This document shows, one piece after another, positions 23,945 through 31,719 of a stretch of 64,000 nt of DNA. Within the stretch, counting starts at the first letter, position 1; every line of letters starts with the position of its first letter. The position numbers were made by a program, and so were the translations under genes. The notes beneath the pieces are model-generated. The model was not told the origin of the DNA. It did not search any database and saw only the letters and a program-made list of their open reading frames with translations. Source of the stretch: Geothrix sp. SG200 (GTDB lineage: Bacteria; Acidobacteriota; Holophagae; Holophagales; Holophagaceae); the NCBI RefSeq assembly GCF_022808935.1, contig NZ_JAKZFR010000006.1:186001-250000 (forward strand), given 5' to 3'.

Positions 23945-25393
23945 TCAGCCTCTGCGCCAGCCCACGGTGCCGTCCTTGCGGTCCTCCAGGACGATGCCCA
24001 TGGCCTTGAGCTGGTCGCGCACGCGGTCGGCCTCGGGCCAATTCTTCGCGGCCTTGGCGGCGCGGCGGGCCTCGATGAGAGCTTCCACATCGGCATCCAG
24101 GCTGGCCTCCTCGTGGGGCCAGGCGGCGAAGATGGCATCGGCCTCGTCCAGGAAGGCCAGCACGGCGTCGCGTTCCTCGCGGGTGAGGGCCACGTGGTCG
24201 TCCTGGGCGTTGAGGTCGCTGATGAGGGTGAAGATGGCCGCGAGGGCCTCGGGTGTGTTCAGGTCGTCGGCCATGGCGGCCCAGAAGGCCTCGCGGGCCT
24301 GGTCCAGGCGGGTCATGGGGTCGATGGCCTCCGCCCAGGGGCCGCCGCCGGCCTGACCCTCGCCCTCCATGCGCTTGCGGAAGGCCCGGATGCGCTTGAG
24401 GGAGTTCTCGGCGGCCCGCAGGCCCTCGAAGCTGAAGTTCAGCACCTTGCGGTAGTGGTTGCTCTGGATGGCGTAGCGCAGGGCGATGGGGTCCACGCCC
24501 TTCGCAATGAGGTCGCGCAGGGTAAAGAAGTTCCCCAGGCTCTTGGACATCTTCTGGCCTTCCACCAGCAGGAACTCGCCGTGGACCCAGTGCTCCACCC
24601 AGCGGTGGCCGAGCTTGCCCTCACTCTGGGCGATCTCGTTCTCGTGGTGGGGGAAGATCAGGTCCACGCCGCCGCTGTGGATGTCCACCCGCTCGCCCAG
24701 CAGCTCCATGCCCATGGCCGAGCACTCGATGTGCCAGCCGGGACGGCCAGGGCCCCAGGGGCTGTCCCACCAGGGCTCGCCGGGCTTGGCGGCCTTCCAC
24801 AGGACGAAGTCGGTGACGGAGTCTCGTTCGTATTCGTCGGCGTCCACGGAGGCGCCCGCCTGCATGCCCTCCCGGTCCAGGTGGGCCAGGCAGCCGTACT
24901 GGGGCAGGCCGGCAATGCGGTAATAGACGCTGCCTTCGCGGGCGTAGGCCAGGCCCCTGGCTTCGAGATCCTGCACCAGGCGGATCATCTGGGGGATGTA
25001 GGCCGTGGCCCGGGGCAGGAAGTCCGCCTTCCGGATGTGGAGGGTGTCCAGGTCTTCCAGGAAGATGGCCGTGAAGCGCTCGGTGAGGGCCGTCATGGCC
25101 CCGTGGCGGGTCTCGTTGGAGGCGTCCGCGGGCAGGCCGCCCTGCGAATCCCGGATGATCTTGTCCTCCACATCCGTGATGTTCATGCAGTGACGGACGT
25201 CGTGGCCAGCGGCCTGGAAGGTCCGCTTGAGCAGGTCCTGGAAGAGGAAAGTACGCAAATTTCCAATGTGTGCGTAGTTGTAGACCGTGGGACCGCAGGT
25301 GTACAACGAGAGTGACCCGGGCACCACAGGCACCACAGGTTCGATCTTTCGGGTCAGGGTGTTGAAAAGGGAGATCGGCCGCCGCATCTTCAT
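23945..25393 (-). CDS. cysS: Cysteinyl-tRNA synthetase
   Basis: This 482-residue class I synthetase charges tRNA-Cys. It starts LFNTLTRKIEPVVPV and shows YTCGPTVYNYAHIGNLRTFL, with the first zinc cysteine and the HIGN version of HIGH. It also has the zinc-site WHIECSAMG region, FPHHENEIAQSE and KMSKSLGNFFTLRDL. The C-terminal anticodon-binding part ends LKAMGIVLEDRKDGTVGWRRG. The length is near the family norm. It diverges from the GAF gene. Confidence 0.95.
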   Translation of the reverse strand: MKMRRPISLFNTLTRKIEPVVPVVPGSLSLYTCGPTVYNYAHIGNLRTFLFQDLLKRTFQAAGHDVRHCMNITDVEDKIIRDSQGGLPADASNETRHGAMTALTERFTAIFLEDLDTLHIRKADFLPRATAYIPQMIRLVQDLEARGLAYAREGSVYYRIAGLPQYGCLAHLDREGMQAGASVDADEYERDSVTDFVLWKAAKPGEPWWDSPWGPGRPGWHIECSAMGMELLGERVDIHSGGVDLIFPHHENEIAQSEGKLGHRWVEHWVHGEFLLVEGQKMSKSLGNFFTLRDLIAKGVDPIALRYAIQSNHYRKVLNFSFEGLRAAENSLKRIRAFRKRMEGEGQAGGGPWAEAIDPMTRLDQAREAFWAAMADDLNTPEALAAIFTLISDLNAQDDHVALTREERDAVLAFLDEADAIFAAWPHEEASLDADVEALIEARRAAKAAKNWPEADRVRDQLKAMGIVLEDRKDGTVGWRRG

Positions 25394-25434
25394 GGCACTA
25401 GGTAACCATCTTTATCGCTTCTTCTGAAGGCTTC

Positions 25435-26088
25435 GTGTGCCCCATGGGTTTCTTCGGTGGAAAGACCAGGGACCTCGCGTCGGTGGGACGGGAGGAGCGG
25501 CTGCGTCAGCTTGAGGAGGAGAACCGGGCGCTCCGGAACCGCATGGCGGAGACCCAGGAGCTGGTGCGGCACCTGGACGAGGACCGGGACCTTCTTCTGG
25601 GCGCCGCGAAACGCCTCCGCCCCGGCCTCTCCCCCCGCGAACTCGGCGAGGCCCTCATGGAGGTCTCCTTCAAGCCCCTGGGCCTGGCCTGCTTCTACGT
25701 GGCCCTGGCGGACTGGGACAACGACCAGCTGCAGTTCGTGTTCTACCACGAGGGCGGGCGTCTCCGGCAGCACCCGTCCCGGCGGCTTTCGGATCGGGCG
25801 GGCCTGTCCGAGCGCGTGCTCTCCGGCAATCGGGCCATCTACATCCGGACCATGGAGGAGGGACAGGCGGCCGGAAGCCTCCTGACCGCGGCGGAGCAGG
25901 CCACAGGCCTCATCCCCCATTCGTGGTACGGCATCCCGCTGGGAACGGGCGGGCGGCCCGTGGGTCTGGTGAGCTTCCAGAGCTTTCAGACCGATGCCTT
26001 CAGCGAGAGCCGGCGGGGGGTCATGGATGCCCTGGCGGCCCTGCTGTCCAATTGCCTCTGCCTGCAGGTCGAGCTTCAGGGGCGCTGA
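25435..26088 (+). CDS. GAF-domain protein with N-terminal coiled coil
   Basis: This 217-residue soluble protein has a coiled coil at about residues 17-55 (REERLRQLEEENRALRNRMAE) and then a GAF-like domain: GEALMEVSFKPLGLACFYVALAD, LSDRAGLSERVLSGNRAIYI, GIPLGTGGRPVGLVSFQS. GAF domains bind small ligands or sense redox state; no output domain is attached. GTG at 25435 has AAGG four bases upstream; ATG at 25444 is an alternative. Its end overlaps the convergent thioesterase by 13 bases. Confidence 0.75.
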   Translation: MCPMGFFGGKTRDLASVGREERLRQLEEENRALRNRMAETQELVRHLDEDRDLLLGAAKRLRPGLSPRELGEALMEVSFKPLGLACFYVALADWDNDQLQFVFYHEGGRLRQHPSRRLSDRAGLSERVLSGNRAIYIRTMEEGQAAGSLLTAAEQATGLIPHSWYGIPLGTGGRPVGLVSFQSFQTDAFSESRRGVMDALAALLSNCLCLQVELQGR

Positions 26089-26468
26089 ATCAACTCCAGG
26101 AGATCATCCGGCAGCACGCGGGCCCGGTTGTCCGAGCCGGCCACCAGATGGGTGCTCTCGCCCTCGGCCAGCAATGTCCCGTCGCGTTCGATGCGGTAGC
26201 CGAACACGACGCGGCGGCGGCCGGTCTCCCGGAGGAAGGTCCGGACCTGCACCAGTTCGTCATAGCGGGCCGGTGAACGGAAGCGGACGCGGATCTCGTT
26301 GACCACCAGGCGCACGCCCCGGGCCTCCCAGTCCGCATAGCTCTGGCCCAGCTCCCGCAGGAAGTCGCTGCGGCCCAGCTCCATCCACACCGGATAGGTC
26401 GCGTGATGCACGATGCCCATGGCGTCGGTCTCGGCGTAGCGCACTCGAAGTTCGGTCAGTGATTCCAT
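26076..26468 (-). CDS. YbgC/FadM-type acyl-CoA thioesterase
   Basis: This 130-residue hotdog protein carries the 4-hydroxybenzoyl-CoA thioesterase signature VRYAETDAMGIVHHATYPVWME with the catalytic aspartate at D16. Members hydrolyse short- or medium-chain acyl-CoAs; YbgC often accompanies Tol-Pal, but no tol genes are near. The length is normal. A block of four heptamer repeats lies just upstream of its start. Confidence 0.88.
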   Translation of the reverse strand: MESLTELRVRYAETDAMGIVHHATYPVWMELGRSDFLRELGQSYADWEARGVRLVVNEIRVRFRSPARYDELVQVRTFLRETGRRRVVFGYRIERDGTLLAEGESTHLVAGSDNRARVLPDDLLELIQRP

Positions 26469-26476
26469 GGCGGGGC

Positions 26477-26504
26477 GGTCCTCGGTCTTCAGTCCTCAGT
26501 CTTC
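26477..26504. repeat. Heptamer tandem repeat, four units (RGTCYTC)
   Basis: GGTCCTC, GGTCTTC, AGTCCTC and AGTCTTC follow one another without gaps, eight bases upstream of the thioesterase start. Related four-unit heptamer blocks are found at 37468, 37533, 39443 and 50434. Confidence 0.8.
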
Positions 26505-26529
26505 AGTGCGGGGATTCCGGCGTCCATCA

Positions 26530-26553
26530 AAAAGCCCCGCCGAAGCGGGGCTT
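26530..26553 (-). terminator. Rho-independent terminator, minus strand
   Basis: Read on the minus strand, AAGCCCCGC-TTCG-GCGGGGCTT is followed by TTT and TGATGG. It lies about 25 bases after the stop of the secreted protein at 26579 and is its terminator. Confidence 0.85.
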
Positions 26554-26578
26554 GGGGTGCGTGCGGAGGGGCTCCCGG

Positions 26579-26926
26579 CTACTCGATGGTGACTCGGATG
26601 TGATCGCCCTTGTCCGTGGTGACTTCCAGGAGCAGGTCGCCCGGCTTGGCGTCGGACAGCAGCTTCTGGAGCTGTTCGGGCTTCATGCCCTTCTTCGTCT
26701 CGCCATTGATCTTGATTTCCCCATCACCGGCCATGTCGAGGATGCCGTTGGCCAGGCTGATGGGCATGCGCACATGCACTTCGCTGGGACCATCCGCACC
26801 CTTGTGCCTGGCATGGTGCTGGAAGGACTTGGAGATGATGTCCACCTTGAGGAACCGCGCGGTCTGCGCGGCCAGAGGAAGACTGAGGCTGGCCGCCAGG
26901 GCCAGCGGGATCATGACGGCACGCAT
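26579..26926 (-). CDS. Small secreted protein of unknown function
   Basis: The 115-residue product begins with a signal peptide (MIPLALAASLSLPLAAQ). The mature part mixes HHARHKGADGPSEVHVRMPIS with a ubiquitin-like or PDZ-like stretch EIKINGETKKGMKPEQLQKLL and ends LLLEVTTDKGDHIRVTIE. I recognise no family. AAGGAGG lies eight bases before the ATG at 26926, which decides the start against a longer open frame. It diverges from the thioredoxin-fold gene and has its own terminator. Confidence 0.75.
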   Translation of the reverse strand: MRAVMIPLALAASLSLPLAAQTARFLKVDIISKSFQHHARHKGADGPSEVHVRMPISLANGILDMAGDGEIKINGETKKGMKPEQLQKLLSDAKPGDLLLEVTTDKGDHIRVTIE

Positions 26927-27094
26927 GGGCGGCCTCCTTGGAAGGAATGGGGGTCCGGCACTCGCCGGTTCGCATGGGATTACGGGGCTCCGGGTGGGCG
27001 GATTAGCCGGATATCCTGGGAGATGGAACGGAAGCCCGGTTGGCTCCATCCAACATCCTGTGCGGTGCATCCGCCCTCTCTCCGGAGTTCCAGC

Positions 27095-27502
27095 ATGAAA
27101 GCCCTCGCCGCCCTCCTGCTCATCGCCGCGCCCCTGGTGGCCCAGGGACCCGTGAAGTGGGAGCACGACTACCAGTCCGCCCTCAAGCGCGCCAAGGCCG
27201 AAAAGAAGGTCATCTTCATGGACCTCTGGACCGAGTGGTGCCCGCCCTGCCAGTACCTTCAGAAGAATGTCTTCCCCAGCGCCGAGGGCCAGGCCGCCCT
27301 CGCCAAGGTGGTGCCCTTCTCCGCCCTCGTGGAGAAGCGGGACCGCACCCCCCTGGCCGAGGGGAAGCAGCTGGCCGACAAGTTCCGCCTCGAAGCCTTC
27401 CCGACCATGGTGATCCTCGACGCCAACGGCAAGGAGGTCCGCCGCCAGGTGGGCGCCTTCCGCACCGGTGCCGAGTTCGCGGCCTGGCTGGGGACGAAGT
27501 AG
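27095..27502 (+). CDS. Periplasmic thioredoxin-fold protein (CPPC)
   Basis: The 135-residue precursor has a signal peptide (ALLLIAAPLVAQ) and a thioredoxin domain with IFMDLWTEWCPPCQYLQKNVF, active-site C49-PP-C52, and the cis-proline region FRLEAFPTMVILDANGKE. It resembles the C-terminal domain of DsbD and Thioredoxin_7 proteins, which reduce periplasmic disulfides. CPPC is unusual compared with the CGPC of thioredoxins. The ATG at 27095 follows CCGGAG; the long upstream frame is antisense to the preceding gene. Confidence 0.87.
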   Translation: MKALAALLLIAAPLVAQGPVKWEHDYQSALKRAKAEKKVIFMDLWTEWCPPCQYLQKNVFPSAEGQAALAKVVPFSALVEKRDRTPLAEGKQLADKFRLEAFPTMVILDANGKEVRRQVGAFRTGAEFAAWLGTK

Positions 27503-27504
27503 CG

Positions 27505-27525
27505 ATCAGCCGCCAGCTGTCAGTA
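27505..27525. repeat. Degenerate heptamer repeat, three units
   Basis: ATCAGCC, GCCAGCT and GTCAGTA share the NYCAGYN pattern and lie just after the thioredoxin stop. Confidence 0.5.
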
Positions 27526-27530
27526 AAAGC

Positions 27531-27558
27531 ACGGCGGCCTCCGGGCCGCCGTTTCTTT
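27531..27558 (+). terminator. Terminator of thioredoxin-fold gene
   Basis: ACGGCGGCC-TCCG-GGCCGCCGT is a nine-pair stem followed by TTCTTT. It is bracketed by inverted heptamer blocks on both sides. Confidence 0.85.
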
Positions 27559-27579
27559 AGCTGATGGCTGAGAGCTGAC
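27559..27579. repeat. Heptamer repeat, three units (RGCTGAN), inverted
   Basis: AGCTGAT, GGCTGAG and AGCTGAC follow the terminator and end five bases before the BatB-like stop. The orientation is opposite to the block on the other side of the terminator. Confidence 0.65.
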
Positions 27580-27583
27580 AGCC

Positions 27584-29128
27584 CTACAAATCCTTCACCC
27601 CTCCCGGGGTCTTCGGGGGCTTGGGCAGGCGCTGCTTGATGCCCTCCAGCTCGTCCTGCTGGGCACCCATGCTGGGGCGGGGTGGCGGAGGGGGCGGGGG
27701 CGTCTTCGGATTGGGGGGTGGTGGCGTGGTGTCCTTCACCAGGGTCTGCAGATCGTGGATGGCGTCCGCCTGGCCCGGATGTTCCAGCAGCAGGCGCTCC
27801 AGCAGGGCCCGGGCTTCAGCGGGGCGCCCGGCCTCAAGGTGTGCCCGGGCGGCCAGGAGCAGGGCGGGCGTCCGCCAGGGCGGCAGCGGCCGCGGGGCCC
27901 CCTGACCCACCAGGGGGGACAGGACCTTCAGGGCCTCTTCAGGAAGGCCGGTCCTCAGGTCGATCTGGGCGGCCAGGAGCACATGGGATGGCTTGGCGTC
28001 CCCCGGACGCCACTGGCGGGCGCCGGGCAGGTCTCCATTCTCCAGGGCCCGCTGGGCGAACCAGGCCTTCACGCTCGGGGGTGCCCAGGCCTTCCCGGAC
28101 TGGGCGCGGAGGGGCGCGGCCAGGGCCAGCAGGAAGAGCAGGGCAGGCCGCCACCGGGCCATGGGCTTGCCGGCGAAGGCCAGCCAGAGAGCCAGTCCCG
28201 CCAGGGCCAGCCAGGCACCCACCTCGGGGTGGGCCGGCTGGAGGGAACGCCGGGCCGGCAGGGGCAGTTTGCCGGCGGCCAGGGCCTGGAGGCCCCCGGC
28301 GGCGGATTCGCCGTTCATGAACACCTGGCCCCCGGTGGCCTGGGCCAGGCGGGCCAGGAACTCCGGGTGGGCGGTGCTCGCGGCGGGTTCGGCCGCCGAG
28401 GACTGGGCTGATGGTTGGGTGGGAGGGTGGGCGGGGGACTGGCCTTCGGGCGCGGGCCTGGCGGGCACGGCGTGGGGTTGGCCGTCTCCCAGGGCCAGCA
28501 CGCAGACCGGGAGCTTCGCCTTCTTCAGGGCCTCCACAGCACGGGCCAGGGCGATCTCGGGAACCTCCCAGGTCTCTTCGCCGTCGCTGAGCAGGAGGAT
28601 GACGGCGGGCGCATCGCGGTCCGCCTGGGCAGCCACCTGGGACAGGCCGCGGCCCAGGCTCGTGCCGGGGGAGCCCACCTCGCCGGGCACCACGGCGCGC
28701 AGCGCCTCGCGGAGCAGGGTGCGGTCTTCCCCGGGGGGCTGGAGAGGGATGTCGTCGCCGGTGAGCAGGTCCAGGCTCCAGCGCAGGCCGGCCTGGGGCT
28801 GGGACCAGATGCGGTCGAGGGCGGCCACGGCGGCGTCCCAGCGCGAGCGGCCCCCCGCATCAGGCACGGTCATGGATCGGCTGGCGTCCAGCACCACATG
28901 CACGGTCAGCCTCGGGAACTCCGGCAGACCCCAGCGGGGCTCAGCCAGGCCGAGCCCCAGGCCCGCCAGCATCAGCGCCATGCCCAGCCCCTGCCAGAGC
29001 GGGCGCTGGCCCACCACCTGCACGCCCAGGCCCGGCCGCAGGTGGGCGCGCAGGGCGAGGACCAGGGCCACGACTGCCGCCGCGCCGAATGGCGCCAGAA
29101 CCCAGGGGTGGGTGAAGGGGAGGTTCAT
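27584..29128 (-). CDS. BatB-like von Willebrand A protein with C-terminal TPR
   Basis: This 514-residue protein has N-terminal membrane helices (about 8-28 and 45-62) and a VWA domain with the metal site DASRSM, then LLSDGEETWEVPEIALARAV. Another membrane segment lies near 310-345. The last third has TPR-like repeats (PEEALKVLSPLVGQG, GRPAEARALLERLLLEHPG) and a long proline stretch before a charged tail. It looks like BatB joined to a BatC-like TPR. Bat proteins are linked to envelope stress tolerance. It is the last gene of the DUF58-Bat operon, two bases after the BatA-like gene. Confidence 0.82.
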   Translation of the reverse strand: MNLPFTHPWVLAPFGAAAVVALVLALRAHLRPGLGVQVVGQRPLWQGLGMALMLAGLGLGLAEPRWGLPEFPRLTVHVVLDASRSMTVPDAGGRSRWDAAVAALDRIWSQPQAGLRWSLDLLTGDDIPLQPPGEDRTLLREALRAVVPGEVGSPGTSLGRGLSQVAAQADRDAPAVILLLSDGEETWEVPEIALARAVEALKKAKLPVCVLALGDGQPHAVPARPAPEGQSPAHPPTQPSAQSSAAEPAASTAHPEFLARLAQATGGQVFMNGESAAGGLQALAAGKLPLPARRSLQPAHPEVGAWLALAGLALWLAFAGKPMARWRPALLFLLALAAPLRAQSGKAWAPPSVKAWFAQRALENGDLPGARQWRPGDAKPSHVLLAAQIDLRTGLPEEALKVLSPLVGQGAPRPLPPWRTPALLLAARAHLEAGRPAEARALLERLLLEHPGQADAIHDLQTLVKDTTPPPPNPKTPPPPPPPRPSMGAQQDELEGIKQRLPKPPKTPGGVKDL

Positions 29129-29130
29129 GT

Positions 29131-30087
29131 TCAGGGTCCCTCCACCCAGGCGGGCCGCGGCTTGCCGCGCTTGAAGGCGAGGTCCGCGGCCAGGGGCAGC
29201 GCCAGCAGGGCCGCCGCCAGGAGGAACCAGCTCGCCAGGGGCTCGCCTTCCGTGGGCTGGTCCACGGGCAGGAGCGTCTTCTCAAGCTGGTCGACGGAGG
29301 CGAGGCTGCGGGCCAGGCCGCCCGGATCCTCGGCGCTGAAGGACTCGCCGCCGGTGAGGTGGGCCACCTGCTTCAGGGTGGCGTGGTCGACCTCCACGCG
29401 GAGGCGGGCGAAACCGCCGCCCTCCAGGGGCACCAGGCTCTCGCCGTCGTTGCCGATGGCCACGGCGTGGATGCGGATGCCGTTGCGTTGCGCCTCTTCC
29501 GCGGCCTCCACGGGGGTCACCCGGCCGCGGTTCTGCACCCCGTCCGTGATGAGGAGGATCACGCGGCTGCGGGCCGGGCTGTCCTCCAGACGGCGCACGG
29601 CAGTCATCAGCGCCGAGCCGATGGCCGTGCCGTCGTCCCGGCTGTCGAGGTCGAGGCGGGCCAGCATCCGCAGCAGCCTCGTGTGGTCCGCCGTGAGGGG
29701 GCTGAGGGTCACCGGGTGGGCGCTGAAGAGGATGAGGGCGAAGCGGTCATCCGGCCGGCGCTGGACGAACTGGGCCAGGGTGCGGCGCGCGGCGTGCCAA
29801 CGATCCTCGCCGGGCCGGTCGAGGATCTTCATGCTGCTGCTGCCGTCCAGCACGACGGCGAAGTCCACCACGGGGGCCTCGCCCCGCACGGGCCGGCGCC
29901 ACTCGGGGCCTGCGGCGGCCAGGCCCAGGGCCAGGGCCAGCACCGGCGGCAGCCAGTGGGAGCTGAGGCGCGCCAACGCGCTGGAGGGTCGCGACGAGGG
30001 GATGCCCCACCGGTAGACCACCCGCCAGGCCCAGACCAGCAGGGGCACGGCCACCAGGAGAAGGAGGGGCTGGCGCAGGGCGATCAC
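29131..30087 (-). CDS. BatA-like von Willebrand A membrane protein
   Basis: The 318-residue product has a membrane helix pair at the N-terminus (LLLLVAVPLLVWAW; LPPVLALALGLAAAG), a VWA domain with metal site VVLDGSSSMKI and ILLITDGVQNRG, and a C-terminal helix (WFLLAAALLALPLAADLAF) with a basic end. The GTG at 30087 overlaps the preceding stop (GTGA) and has GGGGGA upstream; the longer frame is a shadow of the neighbour. It sits between the BatD-like and BatB-like genes. Confidence 0.87.
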   Translation of the reverse strand: MIALRQPLLLLVAVPLLVWAWRVVYRWGIPSSRPSSALARLSSHWLPPVLALALGLAAAGPEWRRPVRGEAPVVDFAVVLDGSSSMKILDRPGEDRWHAARRTLAQFVQRRPDDRFALILFSAHPVTLSPLTADHTRLLRMLARLDLDSRDDGTAIGSALMTAVRRLEDSPARSRVILLITDGVQNRGRVTPVEAAEEAQRNGIRIHAVAIGNDGESLVPLEGGGFARLRVEVDHATLKQVAHLTGGESFSAEDPGGLARSLASVDQLEKTLLPVDQPTEGEPLASWFLLAAALLALPLAADLAFKRGKPRPAWVEGP

Positions 30088-30902
30088 GCGTCCCCCTTCT
30101 GGTCGCCGCGGGCGTCCAGGGCGGCCACCAGCGGCTCCGGGGCCGGGAAGGGCGGCTCGGTCCGGCCGAAGCGGGCCGCATCCAGGCTCCTGGTCCACTG
30201 GTCCCAGGGGCCCAGGTTGCGGGCCTGGAATTCCGCAGGACCCCAGGCGCGGGCGGCATCCCCGAAGCGGGCGGCCAGCAAGTCGCGGCCCAGGGCATGG
30301 GCGGCGTCGAGGGCAGTGCGATCCCGCCGGGCCGGGGGCCAGTGCCGGCGGAAGACCTGGGTCGCGTGGTGCAGGTGGCGCTTGGCTGAGCCCTTCCGCC
30401 AGCGGCGGATGATCCAGAAGGCCAGCGCGAGGGGGGGCAGCAGCAGGAGGCTGGCCCAGGCCCAGGGGAAGGGGATGGCGGGCAGGAGATCCTCGTTCCC
30501 GCCGCCGAAGCCCACCCAGGGTCCGCCGTAAGGGATGGTTCGGGGCACCTCCAGCCGCAGCTCCGGAGCCCGCTGGCCATTGCCCAGGTCCAGGGCGGGG
30601 ATCACCGCCTGCCCCGGCTCCAGGGCCTGCACCTGGAAGCGCCAGCCCCGCCCATCGGGCAGGGGTTCCATGGAACGCAGGCGCAGGGGCCCCAGGCGAT
30701 CCTCCACCGTGGGCCGCGGCGGCGCCGGCGCGGCGGGGTCCTCCTCCCGCAGCTCCAGCACCTGGAGTTCGCCCAGCTTCAGCGGGCCCGACGCCTTCCA
30801 GGTGGGCGAGGCGGAAGCCGTCAGGCTCGCCGCCATCAGGATGGCGCTCGGAATTCGCAAGCGAATTCCGAGCAGGGACGAGCGATCGGAGGAACCACCC
30901 AC
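30084..30902 (-). CDS. BatD/DUF4381-like membrane protein
   Basis: This 272-residue protein has an N-terminal hydrophobic stretch (IPSAILMAASLTASA), an extracytoplasmic beta-rich region (residues 40-130) and one membrane helix near 145-165 (AWASLLLLPPLALAFWIIRRW), then a helical cytoplasmic domain. Position and layout fit the BatD or DUF4381 proteins of Bat operons, but the match is weak. The start is uncertain: GTG at 30902 keeps the basic lead to the signal, while ATG at 30836 falls after a perfect hairpin. It begins two bases after the DUF58 stop. Confidence 0.6.
   Translation of the reverse strand: MGGSSDRSSLLGIRLRIPSAILMAASLTASASPTWKASGPLKLGELQVLELREEDPAAPAPPRPTVEDRLGPLRLRSMEPLPDGRGWRFQVQALEPGQAVIPALDLGNGQRAPELRLEVPRTIPYGGPWVGFGGGNEDLLPAIPFPWAWASLLLLPPLALAFWIIRRWRKGSAKRHLHHATQVFRRHWPPARRDRTALDAAHALGRDLLAARFGDAARAWGPAEFQARNLGPWDQWTRSLDAARFGRTEPPFPAPEPLVAALDARGDQKGDA
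30846..30873. repeat. Perfect 13-pair inverted repeat at BatD-like start
   Basis: GCTCGGAATTCGC-AA-GCGAATTCCGAGC lies ten bases upstream of the alternative ATG at 30836, inside codons 10-19 if the GTG start is used. It may attenuate downstream Bat expression or mark a former intergenic hairpin. Confidence 0.6.
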
Positions 30903-30904
30903 GC

Positions 30905-31669
30905 CTAGGCCCCCCCCGCCCGAAGCCAGGCATTCAGCTTCACGATGGGGTCCTCCAGGAGGTCCCAGCGCTGCCGCTCGATGGCGGGGGAGAAGCCCGG
31001 GTCGGGCCAGGTCGGGGCCTTGGGCCCCTCAGGTGTCTCCGGCTGGAACCAGACCAGCCGGTGCCGCGTGGCCAGGGGCTTCAGGAGGGGCGCCAGGCCC
31101 TGCAAACCCGCGCCGTTGCTGAAGAGCCAAAGGCGGTGCCCCTTGCCATGCTCGCCCCAGTGGCCCAGGGCCTCGCGCCAGGCGGCCTCCGTGGGAATGG
31201 AGGGGCCGCGCTCGGCCAGGGTCTCCAGGATGCGCAGGCCGTGGATGCGACCCCGCTTGGGCGCGATCCGCAGCGCGGGGGTGCGTCCGTCGCCGGGGAC
31301 GATGAGGCCCAAGCGGTCGCCGGTGGCCTGGAGGGTGGCGAAGGCGGCGCCGCATAGCTCCAGGGCCCAGCGCAGCGGCGAGACCGGATCGCCCAGGAAC
31401 ATGGAGGGCGAGGGGTCCACCACCAGCCACAGCACCAAGTCGCGGCTGCTCTCGAAGCGCTTCATGATCGGTTCGCCCGTGCGAGCGGTCAGGGGCCAGT
31501 TGATGAAACGGGGATCATCGCCCGGCACGTAGGGCCGGTTCTCCACGAAGGTGAGCCCCGCGCCCTTGAGCTTCGATGGATGCAGGCCCTCGGTGCCGCC
31601 GCCCAGCCGCCCGCGGAGGCGCAGGGGCAGGCGTCGCAGACGGGCGAGGAAGCGGGCGGGGAGGGGCAT
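30905..31669 (-). CDS. DUF58 domain protein
   Basis: The 254-residue product shows the DUF58 signature VENRPYVPGDDPRFINWPLTARTGEP at about residues 42-67, followed by LVVDPSPSM, a VWA-like metal site, and MKRFESSRDL. DUF58 proteins are encoded with MoxR ATPases and VWA proteins. Here the MoxR gene is missing from the cluster, although the VWA genes follow directly. It is soluble with a basic N-terminus. Confidence 0.88.
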   Translation of the reverse strand: MPLPARFLARLRRLPLRLRGRLGGGTEGLHPSKLKGAGLTFVENRPYVPGDDPRFINWPLTARTGEPIMKRFESSRDLVLWLVVDPSPSMFLGDPVSPLRWALELCGAAFATLQATGDRLGLIVPGDGRTPALRIAPKRGRIHGLRILETLAERGPSIPTEAAWREALGHWGEHGKGHRLWLFSNGAGLQGLAPLLKPLATRHRLVWFQPETPEGPKAPTWPDPGFSPAIERQRWDLLEDPIVKLNAWLRAGGA

Positions 31670-31719
31670 GGCAGTTCAGTATGGCGCAGGTCCGCACTGC
31701 CCACATGCCCCTCTTCGCC

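Noticed and set aside
30846-30873. Insertion sequence end
   Set aside because: The dyad is isolated, with no transposase frame or target duplication around it.
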